From Isoetes taiwanensis (Eukaryota; Streptophyta; Lycopodiopsida; Isoetales; Isoetaceae): 64,000 nucleotides of DNA. Under the pieces are notes generated by a model, which saw only the letters and a list, made by a program, of their open reading frames with translations, ran no database searches and had not been told where the DNA came from. A program made the position numbers and the translations under genes. Each line of letters opens with the position of its first letter. Positions within the stretch are counted from its first letter, which is position 1. The stretch spans positions 18,901,558 to 18,965,557 of the forward strand of contig JAJEKV010000025.1 of NCBI GenBank assembly GCA_021234155.1, read 5' to 3'. This document shows positions 30,778-41,838 of the stretch, piece after piece.

Positions 30778-31547
30778 CACCTGATATGGAAATGCTTTTG
30801 GAACGGCTGAGACCGCTTTTCGAAGGGCAAAAAGAAATTTTGGAAGGGCAAAAAGCAATTTTGGAAGGGCATAAAGAGATTCTAAAAGGATTGGATCAAG
30901 TGCGCAATCTTGTGGAAAAGATGGCCAATAAAGTTCTACAAAAATTGGCCGTTGTTATGGAAGTCTCCGCAACAACAATGCCGTGCTTACCTTATTTTGT
31001 TGGTAGAAACAATTACATCCAGAAAGTAACTGGACTTTTTGGTAATTCTTTTCAGCTACATCTATCATGCGAGTCAAAATTTGGTTGCCACCATAATGTT
31101 CCAGACCAAAAGGGGATCAAAGTCACAATTCCAGCAAATTGGATGGTGAAGTTTGCTAAGATAATGGCACCTGCTCTGACATGTCTAGTTTTAATTGCAT
31201 GTGTTGCCTTAACCGTGGCGGTTGACGTTTCGCTGGGTGTTCCACGCTTTGCATCAGATGTGTCAAATATGATAGCTGAAAACAAGTCCATCCAAGACAT
31301 TGTTAAAAATATGTTAGACTTGGAAACCACATCACCATGTGACATGCTGGGAAAGAGCGTAAATGATGATGAGCTGCGGATGTTTTTCAGCTCGTTAGTG
31401 GAGAAGAAAGAGCTAGATATGAAATCAGACTTTGGACTTTATCATGTTTTATTGGAGGACAAAACAGCTTGGGTATGTCAACACCATAAACAACAATATA
31501 TAAATCACGGAGGAAAGCATCTACATCATCCAAAGCTTTGTTTCTAA
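30740..31547 (+). pseudogene. ROCO C-terminal part in shifted frame
   Basis: The frame entered through ATELVDPNDKLAPDMEMLLE continues into a coiled-coil-like run of repeated EGQKEILEGQKAILEGHKEI, then FQLHLSCESKFGCHHNVPDQ, a hydrophobic stretch LTCLVLIACVALTVAVDVSL and an end at 31545-31547. Similar C-terminal tails (HPVxxQ-G... followed by an alanine-rich helix) occur in other plant ROCO proteins, so this is very likely the same gene displaced by one base. Whether the lesion is real or a sequencing error decides whether the gene is functional. Joined, the protein would be about 1.1 thousand residues. Confidence 0.7.
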
Positions 31548-31662
31548 TAGATCCACCCCACGTTTCTCAGTAATTGGAAGGCGAGATGGATGAAAAATAG
31601 GTGACATCCATGTTTTTTTTAACTTTCCTACAAGCCACTTTTAACAATGTAAGAAAGTAATA
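31548..31662. other. Short spacer between ROCO and Helitron P
   Basis: AT-rich with a T8 run. Nothing recognised. Confidence 0.4.
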
Positions 31663-33394
31663 TCTATCTATATCTATAAAGCCGTTTTAGGATAGTTTGT
31701 GCGCGATCTTGACCGTTGATTTTATTGTGTTTCACAACTTTCATTTTGAGCCGTCTAATAGGTAGTTATTATTTTAAGCCCAGATTGATAGGATGCCTTT
31801 TGATCGATTTTGAGAAAAAAATGGTACGAGACACAGAAACAACAGTGAATACATGATTCTGCCCTATTGTGTCCTATTTTGGCTGGGGCACGACGTTTTC
31901 TTGTCAGTGTTCTGGAAGTGAGATGCGATATGCTTGTATTTTGTGATTTGTTTATTCGGCTTCCAACGATCCGACGTATTTTGGCAATTTTCTTTCTTCT
32001 GTCTTCTGGAAGCATTGGAGATGCGGTACTGCCATCGCTCTGCCATCTCTCTGTCTATGCCACATCAGCGAGAAAAAGGGCCGAGTTGAGTTTTTTACTT
32101 TGGCTATAGGTTATCAACGACAAGGGATATGATGGGTCCTGTCTGTGGGGCGCCGCTTTGAATGTCCGAATGGTAAAAATGGCAGTTTTGCAAGGTGTTT
32201 TTTCATGCGGATGCATCGAGCTTGATTCCGGGTTACCTGATAGGTCGATTTCTCAATCTCTGGTGACTCTCGAAACTCTGGCTATTAAGCATTTTTTTTT
32301 TTATTCAATTTGTTCTTCTTAAATATGTACATGTTTTTGGCAGCTGATACCTTTTCTGAGCATCGCCTCATTTCAAAGCCCTCCGTTAATTATTGAGAAG
32401 GAATCCAAAAAAAAACATAACATGGTGTCCAACAGGATGCATATGCAACATCTCCATCAATATATAGCTCAACATCCTGTGCCGTCGTACATGATCAGGT
32501 CTTATTGGCATTTTGTTTTTAACAGTTCTTTTTTTTTTGATTGAATTGATTTCATTAGACCGCTTCATCATACGGCACCCTAAAACTTGCAGAAGTTTGA
32601 GACTAAACCAGCCTCTGGTGTGAACCTTGAAGATGATGCTAAGGTCTAGGCTTGAAAATGCATGGATCCGGGTATGTTATTGGAAGGGCCGGACACTATT
32701 CTTCCATTCAGGTACCCTCATTAATTCGAGAGCATTTTTTTTTAGGTTTACAGCACAGATTGGAGCGAATAAATAGTTGATAGTTTTTTACAGTACTGGC
32801 TTGGGTCTGGAGGTACTTGCTGCAGAATTTAATCTGCATACACAGGTAAGCTTGACTTATACTTTGATCTCATACAAATTCATGGATGTGAGGTTCATCT
32901 GCATTGTCAGAGGCTGAGCCTGCAAAGAATTGACCTGAATGCATTTGCCATGTCTTTACACCCAATAGTGCTTGCTGTTCCTTTTTTCCAAGCATGAAAG
33001 AGGATGTTGCATGGGTGTGCAGGTTGCTTAATGTCATTCTTTAAGCAGCTTTGCATTCTATCTGAATTTTAGCAACAGTAGGATTCCCTTGGATATAGAT
33101 ACCCCATGTCCTGGATATGCCTCAACATCTATGCCGATGTTTATACTTAGTAACCTAGCTTCGATGATGCTATTGGATTCCTCATGTGGAAAGATTATTT
33201 TATCAGCATACTGTTTTGGATCTGATAAATGCTGCTATTGCACAGCTCAACTTGACGATAGGGCGTCCATCCCATTTATTTCATTAGTAAGAACAGAGGG
33301 TTTAATATATAACAGTGAGCTGGTGCAGAACAAATGCAATTTGTTGAACATGTTGGCCACGAGGAGTACCATGCAGCCAAAAGACAGGAGATCG

Positions 33395-33645
33395 AAGTTA
33401 GAAGAATTGAATGTCTGTGCTTGTTTAGTGTGTGGGAAATGTTCAAGGAAGAGGCCGCAAATCTCATGCATATACTCATGGCCTTGAAGCAGGCCACCAT
33501 GTTTTCATTAATTTGCACACCGAGAATGTGTATTGCCTTCCTCATGTTTATGAGGTCAACAGTTGCTCCTTAGATGAAATTCGGCATGTTCTTAATCCCA
33601 GGTTCACTGGGGCACAAGTGAAGCAGGTGGATAAAGACAAACTGG
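33395..33645 (+). pseudogene. SAD1/USP39-type zf-UBP fragment captured in Helitron P
   Basis: Two frames give LNVCACLVCGK and then, after a one- or two-base shift near 33432, QGRGRKSHAYTHGLEAGHHV, FINLHTENVYCLP and LDEIRHVLNPRFTGAQV. This is the zinc-finger ubiquitin-binding domain of the tri-snRNP-associated protein 2 family (USP39 in animals, SAD1 in yeast), a splicing factor with an inactive ubiquitin-hydrolase fold. A GTAAGG donor after CTGG near 33645 marks an exon end, so genomic DNA and not mRNA was captured. The upstream N-terminus and the downstream hydrolase domain are not seen. Confidence 0.82.
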
Positions 33646-33984
33646 GTAAGGGCAGTTTCTTCCAAAGGGCTACAGTAGGCCATTCATGTTTGATTCTTTT
33701 GCAGAAGATTCTTAGCCATTTGTCGTGAAATGAACATGGGTATGCCGAATCCTGTCACATGCTTTTGCATGTAATAGGACTTTTCTTTATTTGCTGTAAG
33801 TATAAGTTGCTTACATTTGTATGTCCTCGACTCGAGTTGGCAAGGATATCTTCTTCGGCTATCATGCTGATTGTGAAAATTATGAAGCTCACAATTTTCC
33901 ATCAATCCGAGAACTTGCCATCTCAAAAGAAATCGTGTTCTGCAAGCCCAGCTTTTTCTCCTTTAGAGTCGTTCATCGAAATTA

Positions 33985-36210
33985 GTTTACTGTTAATTTC
34001 TATGTTTTGTGGACTCCTTGGTGCCCCCACAATAACTTTACTGGTTTTGACCATTCTTTCTGCACCCATAGAAATTCCATTGGTGAACGTTTAAGGTATT
34101 CTTTTTGACACGTACAATTGACCTTGTCCATGTCGTAGGCTTTTGGAAATAATAATGCCTGCATGCATTGAATGTGTTGCAGGGAATTTATAACGTTTAG
34201 ATACAAATCTTTTTGTAGCCACTGCTATTCAGTTGGCAAGCATTTAAGGTATGTTTTTCTTCAGACTGATGATTGACCTTCAACTACTCTGCCTGTGTTG
34301 TAGGCTTTTGGAAATAATATTGTCTTTGTATTTATCATTCTGCCAAGTCCTACTGATTTATGTATTAAAATGTAGTTCGAGATCCTTGAGTTTGGTTTGG
34401 TTGTATTTTTCTGTGATAAGACCATTTTAAATTCTGTTTTATCTCCTTGCTGTATTATTCGACGTCAGTTTGAATGGTAATTCAAAATGATCTAGCTACT
34501 ATAGACACCTTATAAGTGCAAATGCTAAGAGAATCATATCTGTTGTAGTCTAAGACATAGGTTTCTTGCAAGCCTTATAAGTGCAAATGCTAAGAGAATC
34601 ATATCTGTTGTAGTCTAAGACATAGCTTTCTTGCAAGCATGGTGCCATCATTTCATATGGGCATTTGAGCCCATTGCACGTAATCTAGATGCAGATTCAG
34701 TAAAACGTGGTTATAAGACTTGCCTCACTATTTTTGTTTAACTTCTTTCAAATAGCAAGGGTTTGAACCAAGGTTGCCTGATTCTTGAAGCTTAGTTCAC
34801 AGCCAATATAGAATTCATGGCTTTTCCAGTGGAAGAATTTTAGTTTAAAAAAAAAATTGACAAGCAGCAGTCTTCGAATGCCAATGAGAATTTCGAATGG
34901 AATGCTCCATTTATTTCAGTTGTGATATGTACTAAACCGTTATTGTTTCTTTTGGTGCAGTATAGTTGTTCTTCTGCAGCACCCAACAATTCTTTGACAG
35001 GTGCAGTCTACGGTATATACCTTCTATTTTCTATCACATCTCTGTTGCATTAAGTATGGCTCCAGGCATACATCAGCTGGCTTGCTGCTTACATTGCAAT
35101 TACTACTTGGTTTAATGCTTCTATTCTACCAGCTATTGTCCAAAGAAGATTATATTTTTGAGATCTTTGTTTTCAAACAAATGTTAGTTCTGTTGTATTG
35201 AAGATTTCTATATATGACTGGGCAGGATTTGAGTTGACTGTTCTTAAATCAAAGGCACCCTTGATGCCTTGATGAAGTTTGATGTGCAGATTTTTTTTTT
35301 AAATCTCTTGTCTGGTGGTAAAAGTGAAGAAATAGCTATGAACAAACATGTTAAATATGCGCATAATACGTCAACAAAGAAATTGTTTTCTTGGTACATG
35401 GTATGCCTCTTTGTTGTACTTTACATTAGGGTTGTTTATCGGTATTAGTTCTCACTGTTAATTCTTATGTTTTGTAAAGATTCCTTGGTGCCTCCACAAT
35501 AACTTGGTTTTGACCATTCTTTCTGCACCCATAGCAATTCCGTTGGTGAACATTTAAGGTAGTTTTTTTTTTTACACTTATGATTGACCTTCAACTACTT
35601 TGCCCATGTTGGAGGCTTTTGGAAATAAAAATGTCTGCGTGCATTGGATATGTTGCAGGGAATCCGTTCATTTAAATAGAGATCTTTCTGTAGCCATGGC
35701 TATTCAGTTGGCAAACATTTAAGATACTTCTTCTTGAGACTCATGATTGACCTTCCAATCACTTTGTCCTTGTTCCAGGCTTTTAGGAATAATATTGTCT
35801 TTGTACTTTTTGTTTTGCCAAATCCTACTAATTTGTGTATTGAAATGTGGTCAACATCCATGAGTTTGGTTTTGTTGTATTCATCTCTGATAAGACCATT
35901 CTAAATTCTATTATGTCTCCTTGATGTGTTATTCAGCTTGATTTGTATTTTAATATGATACTTAGCGTATCCTATAGGTGCCTTATAAATGCAAATGTTA
36001 AAGAGAATCATATCTATTGTAGCCTAGGACATAAGTTTTCTTGTGAGCATGATGCCACCATTTGATATGGGCATTTGAACCCAGTGCACGTAATTGTGAT
36101 GCAAATTCAATAAGACGTGGTTGTACCACTTGCCTCACTATTTTTCTACCTTATTTCAGGTCTCAAGGGGTTGAACAAGGGTTGTTTGACTCTTGAAGCA
36201 TTAGTTCACG
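33985..36210 (+). repeat. Direct duplication of ~0.45-0.75 kb inside Helitron P
   Basis: Blocks at 33985-34430 and 35450-35910 run in parallel: TTGGTGCC(C/T)CCACAATAACTT, TTCTTTCTGCACCCATAG, AGGCTTTTGGAAATAA and GATAAGACCATT. Weaker similarity continues to about 34760 and 36210 (GAAGC...TTAGTTCAC). The copies are clearly diverged, so the duplication is old. Confidence 0.8.
34508..34637. repeat. Two 65-bp tandem units
   Basis: Units 34508-34572 and 34573-34637 differ at one position. They begin CCTTATAAGTGCAAATGC. Recent replication slippage or unequal exchange. Confidence 0.9.
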
Positions 36211-36816
36211 GCCAATATAGAAGCTGTGGGTTTTCCATCGCATGTCATAAATCATATTGAGAAAATGCTGTAGATTGTTGTTTATGATAGGCATGTCAAA
36301 TTGTTTATGATTTGTAGACGATGCACAAGAATTGTGCGTCACAACCATCTGAGAAATTTTCACCTAGCCTCTAACTGTTGGATGTTATAGCTTACTAAGT
36401 CACAGGCCATCACATGTTTCCAATTGGTAAGTGCTACAAATTGTACAACTTATGTAACTTTGTTTTGACGAGCCTAATTCTTAGTCCGTCATGTCAAGTT
36501 AGGCATTTTAAACGTTAACCACATCAAAAGGAGGTAGTCAAACTTTTAAAGCTGAATCCCTCCTAGACTTTGCCTTTCAACAAACATTAACTATGTGACT
36601 ATAACTATGTGACTAAAAATAAAATTTGGAGCTCTATTGGCATCCCCTGTAAATGGCATCCTCTGTAAATGGCACTATTGTATACGATATGGCATATGTA
36701 CTTGGTAAACTTCTAAGCAGATTATATCTTGGTAATGCATAGATGGGGGATAAATATAGGATGCGCGTACACTAAAATAATCTCCGATTCCAAAATGAAA
36801 CTTACATTTTGGGGAG

Positions 36817-36933
36817 ACATACAAACACAATTACCTTATGATGTTATGCCTTCAAAAGTTTTATTACCATATGCAACATACAAACACAATTACCTCATGA
36901 TGTTATGCCTTCAAAGTTTTATTAGAATATGCA
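36817..36933. repeat. Two ~59-bp tandem units
   Basis: Units starting ACATACAAACACAATTACC at 36817 and 36876 share ATGTTATGCCTTCAAA and TTTTATTA. They are slightly diverged. Confidence 0.85.
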
Positions 36934-37206
36934 ACGTGCTTGACTTCATAGGAAATCCCAAGCGATACAAGGAGCACATTTGCACAATAAGCCACCTTTT
37001 ACATCTCTACACTCTTTTACCCCCAACATCTAATAGATATTGAACATAGGCTTGGCCTAATAGTTATCGAACATTGACTCAGTGCATTATTGGACTTGGC
37101 ATAACTTTTAGCTTTTACATCACATGGTGATAATTTTTTCCCTTTTAGATGCTTGAATTTTAAACCCACAATTTTTATTGGTATTTGAATGTATGCCCGA
37201 CGAAAA

Positions 37207-37234
37207 GCCCAGCAACGCTGGGCACTTCTTCTAG
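37207..37234 (+). other. Helitron P 3' terminus: hairpin and CTAG
   Basis: A 7-bp stem with an AAC loop, then ACTTCTT and CTAG. A related terminus in reverse orientation at 41776-41803 has two stem pairs changed on both sides (see findings). Confidence 0.8.
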
Positions 37235-40200
37235 TAGATTTATATTTTCCATTCGTGGTCGAAAATTAACCATCGTATTAAGAGTATTTTTACATTTAAA
37301 CCCATTCTATTGAGCTAAAACAAATGTTTAAAATGTTCATGACATGCTTAATTATTATTTTTTATTTTACTTCTATTTTTTATTTTATTTCTATTTATTT
37401 AAAATTGGAAAACATCTAAGAAATAGTTGGATTACAATGTATGGCAATATGACAGGATGGGAAAATATGAACCAATTTTTTTGATGTACTCATGATAGAA
37501 TAAGAATGTGATCCTTTTCATCATATGGGTGGGTTGTAATGGGTCAATTATAACATCGATAATGCTGTCCCAAAAAATGGTCATATGGCCGGGCATTAAG
37601 TAGTATAAAAGAACAATGCTTACTAATGTGAGATATATGTAGGGGATGCATGTTACTTTGGTGGTTTTGTATCCCTTATGCTAAAGTCACCTTAGCATAG
37701 GCACATGTTGTTGTAATGCTCTAAAGTATCTCTTTGTTTTCTATTTGAAAGGTGGCTTATGCATCACTAAAACATATCACATATTAAGAACTCAAAGGTA
37801 AGAAGTTATTTGACAGTTAGTTAAACCTAATTTATATTGCATGCATAAGAAATTCTCAACCAGTATATTCTGAGTGATTTGACGTAGCTGATTTGATGTA
37901 TCATAGATGCTAGCCTAGAATATAAATAATTCTACAATATTACCAAGAAGTCGGATGTCAATTTCTAGTAGCATGCTCCTTATGCAAGTTGTTATTCATG
38001 TATTCTTGCATTTAGACCATCAATGATTCCACAATATATGGATCAATTCCTAGGTACCATGCTCCATTGAGCATTTTTGTTGAGATATAACCCCAAGCTT
38101 TTGAGACAGATAACTTATACATAACATCTTTCAACACTTGGATGATGTTGCTTAACAACTTCAATCTTCAACTCTATAGTGCACCTCTTGTTATTCTACA
38201 CAGTCTACCTGTTTGTCAGGGGCAACATTCCTGCTTTTCTTCAGAAGTGTTGAGATAAGATTTTGCAAGGAAACACTCAATGCAGAAACATCTGCAGAAC
38301 AATCAAAATCCTGATTCTTAAAACAGACTGATTCAAATGTAGAATATGCATTAAAGAAAATGAAGATGATAGTGGTGACAACGCTACAAAAAAAAATACT
38401 TATTATGCATTCAATTCAGAAAACTGAACATACATTTTATGCTTAACAGCAAGAACCATATATTCATTTGGAAGACATGCAAGAACCAAACAATTTGCAT
38501 GGACCTATCACATCAATAATCTGTGCATCCTTCTTCTGACTATAGTATGCAATGAACTATTGCTAAAGCTATTACACATTCCTCTCTAAGTAACATCTAC
38601 TAGGTGCTAGGCATTGTGGCTGCCTTCCATGGGCTGTGAGCTAATAACACGTACAAAATAATTAATTTATTAAAGGAGATGCATGATATGCACAATCACA
38701 ACTGAAGTACATTCTGAAAAACTACTTACAGAAAGGACAGCTAACTTGTTTCTAAATGAGTTCATTAAGGCTAAACATGCCCTACACTTTGTCAAGTAGA
38801 ATTATCTGTCAAAATGTTGGATTTTTGTTTCGCTTATGCTTTAATGGAGCATGCTAAAATCTGGCTCCTTCTAAAATAGACCAGAATAACGCAATAACGA
38901 TTAACCTCCCAACAAAAAGACTATGATGAACTACCTAAATATGTAAAGAAAGCAAATTACTGTTCCTTTGTTTCCACCATATAAATCATGGATTTAAAAA
39001 TGCATTAAATGGTTAGCATACAATGTTTCTAGCTTTTCTAGAGCATATGTTTCCACGACTTTTGGAAATGTCAATACTAAAAACATTTAATTCATTATAT
39101 TCGCAAAAATAAATAGAAGAAATGGGTGCAGTTAAATTGATTCCACTTGTTTTGTCTTTGCAGGCCACGTATCCTAAGCAAATGTACTTTTAGCAAAGTA
39201 AATGAGGATCAATCATGAAGTAAAGTGTAAAAAGCTGTCGATGGGAAATGCATATTTTGTCTGCTACTATTTCATGGATAAACAGAAGATCCAAACTCTT
39301 ATAAAATACAATGTGCATCAAGCAACAACAAAACTTATACGGTAGGTCGAAGCATACCTTTAGCCTATTGGTTGTCTCAATTATAAGTTTGTATGGATAC
39401 TCTTACTCATTGAGTGAAGATGCTATTACATGCAATGCCTTAAAAGGCGGCATGCTTCTTATATAAATACAAAGCATGAAAATGTAGCATAAATTCCTTT
39501 ATTTGAAATCTAAAGCGAAAGAAATGCACAAGACTGGTGGTCACAAAAGAATGAAGAAATCAAACAAACGCATTCCATATACAAATTATAATGTAAATTC
39601 ATTTCTAAAACGAGAAATGGATGCCACATAGCTCACCTTAGCCTGGTAATCATGGTCTTATAATGCAAAGACTGCTAACATTTGCTTGCCATTGTGGAAA
39701 AACAAAAAAATTCATCCAAAAAGACCCTGCAACATCCATACCCCTTCTTTTGCATAAAGAAAATGAACAGGTGCTACCTATTGCCATTTCAATTTAAGCA
39801 AAAAGTGATGATAAAAGATGAAATAACGAAAAGCATCTCTGCATAAACAATGTTACAAAATGCATATCAATACATGGCAAGTCTGATCCTTTCTGCACAG
39901 CCTAACTAAAATGTCAAATGCCATTCCATAAACTAAGCCTTTATGCCATTCTAAATAATTTTTTTTGAAATAAAATCACAAACCTTAAGCTTAAGCATCT
40001 CCTGCTGTGCTTGAATATATGGCTGCATAGAAAAACCTGTAAAAATTGAAAGAAAAATCAGCAAGTTTCTACTAGGCAAAAAGGGTACTAAAACAAAACT
40101 TACCCTAGCAGTAATATAGATTCGTCCCAAAGCTCCATTTCCATTCCAGATACACAGAGATTTAGCTAGAAAATTTGTAAGTCCTTACAGACACCTGAAG

Positions 40201-40679
40201 AAATCCGTCTGATGGATCAATTATGTAAACCAGTAAATACTGATACGACCTTCTTAGATGGATGAAGATGCAAACCAGTAGATATTGTTCTGCGCATCAA
40301 TATGGACCTGAAAGAGAGAGATGGCATTACCCCATGGCAAAAGGAAAGAGATTTTTTCCTTCCCTAATTTTTCTTACTCAATAGTTTCCGCAATTAATTC
40401 ATGCATTTAAAAATAAAAAGTCCTCCTGCTTCGGGTTTCCCCAATGCTGCTCCTGACTAGACCACTATTGTAGCTATATGTTCCGAAAGCAAAAATCCTT
40501 CTCGGCTACTATTTGAGAAAGGCTTTTCTTTGTGCGAAAGGCAATCCTGCTATTTGCCACATTGCACGGTAAATTGGTGTTTAAAAACCAAAAAGTTCCT
40601 AATTGTCTCGGAGTTTTCCCAAGGCTCTAGAAGACGCGGTTACCATATATATGACATGCCTAATTTTATTGAAATCAAC
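37235..40679. other. AT-rich, no gene recognised
   Basis: About 3.4 kb without frames longer than 60 codons or any motif I know. It may be the interior of the old minus-strand Helitron Y whose 5' end is at 41775, but no matching 3' end was found. Confidence 0.4.
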
Positions 40680-41565
40680 AGTGCATTATCTAATGCCATC
40701 GATCCGAGCCCTCGGATCGACATTCTAGAAGGAGCGATCATGCATGTCTTGCATGCCTTCTCTGGGAGATCGCTATATTAGGCAGGATTCTTCATCAACG
40801 TCTCATCGGCGCTTCCTCTTCTCTCTCAGCAGTATCCTATTCTCTTTTCTTTGAAACCATGCAGGGGAGGGGCTTCTCCTTGCTTGGATTGACCAGTTTG
40901 GCATTTCTTTCATGCTGTGGCATGTCCTTTCTCGACCTTGCCTTTTCTTTAGCCATAATCTTTTGACCTTCGGCCTCGAACCCGTTTTGATATGGAAGTT
41001 CTCTTCTATTCGGGAGGTTTTTATCGTTTTCATGCGAGCTCCTTCTAGAATGCCATCGATCCGAGCCCTCGGATCGACATTGTAGAAGGAGTGAGCATGC
41101 ATGTCTTGCATGCATGCATGCCTTCTCTGGGAGATCGCTATATTAGGCGGGGTTCTTCATCAACGTCTCATCGGCGCTTCCTCTTCTCTCTCAGCAGTAC
41201 CCTATTCTCTTTTCTTTGAAACCTACCCTCCCCCCCTTAATTGTTTAATGTATTTGTCGCCTGGCACGCGTGACCAGCCCCTCTATTTGAAGAGGTTTTT
41301 ATTTTGTTGTCGCGTGGCACGCATGATCAGCCCCTCCACTTTGGGAGGTTTGTTTTGTCACATTTGTTCTTGTATTGGTGTTGTGCACAAAGTCTGGGGT
41401 TGGCAGCGGGCGACTTCGACTTCTCCTTTGGGTTTTTTGGGCCGATTCTCGGCCTTTACATTTGTCGAGCCCCTGCCGTCAAGGCTTATCACTAGGGTTT
41501 TTCCTCGAAAACCCGAAAGGGCGGGTTTTTTAATCCCTTGATAAGCTTTTCGGCAAGAACACAAA
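40680..41565 (+). repeat. Structured repeat element S, plus-strand copy
   Basis: Order: unit A (40690-40850) with palindrome CGATCCGAGCCCTCGGATCG at 40700-40719; a spacer; unit A again (41047-41222) with the same palindrome at 41057-41076; two copies of a TTGTCGCxTGGCACGC(G/A)TGA block (41255-41284, 41307-41336); and a long stem-loop at 41474-41556 whose core is CCTCGAAAACCC-gaaa-GGGCGGG. The same order in reverse is at 60820-61745. Short overlapping frames on both strands are incidental. No LTR, PBS or Pol III boxes were found. Confidence 0.75.
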
Positions 41566-41569
41566 TAAA

Positions 41570-41775
41570 CATCTATTAGTATTATTGTATTTCATGGGGT
41601 CCAAGTTGTATAATTGGGCGTTCCCTTTATTTTTTCTTCATGGGTGAATTCATACGTAATGCCACCTTACCCATCTATCCACCATAAAAAATCACTGAGA
41701 TGAATGAGAAGCCTATCTAATCAATGGTTCAAAGTGAAAGTTGATTACGTACACTCAAAATCTCTTTATAGTATA
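41570..41775 (-). mobile_element. Helitron Y 5' end, minus strand
   Basis: The minus strand, from 41775, reads TATACTATAAAGAGATTTTG and then a subterminal block AACTTTCACTTTGAACCATT. The 5' ends at 59084 and 31663 have comparable blocks at the same distance. The expected TC start is changed to TA. The body would run to lower coordinates. No 3' end was found. Confidence 0.45.
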
Positions 41776-41838
41776 CTAAAAAAAGTGCCCAACATTGTTG
41801 GGCTTTTCGTCGAGCATAAATTAACAAACTAATACATA
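41776..41838 (-). mobile_element. Helitron X 3' end, minus strand
   Basis: The minus strand has hairpin GCCCAAC-aat-GTTGGGC (41787-41803) followed by A, a T run and TTAG at 41776-41779, where CTAG is expected. Upstream TCGACGAAAAG is shared with Helitron P. It directly abuts Helitron Y's 5' end, so X and Y stand head to tail. Confidence 0.6.

Larger units (their letters stand above)
31663..37234 (+). mobile_element. Helitron P, non-autonomous, ~5.57 kb
   Basis: The right end is a canonical Helitron 3' terminus: hairpin GCCCAGC-aac-GCTGGGC (37207-37223), seven bases, then CTAG (37231-37234) before a T. The left end is placed at an A|TC site in TATCTATCTATATCTATAAAG; the repeats leave the exact start uncertain by ~10 bp (31663, 31667 or 31673). 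The subterminal CTTGACCGTTGATTTTATT block resembles the 5' ends at 41775 and 59084. No Rep/helicase or RPA frame is present. It carries a SAD1/USP39 fragment and a large internal direct duplication. Confidence 0.72.

Noticed and set aside
40803-41115. Basic Arg/Lys-rich minus-strand frames
   Set aside because: They overlap each other in the structured repeat element and reflect its base composition.
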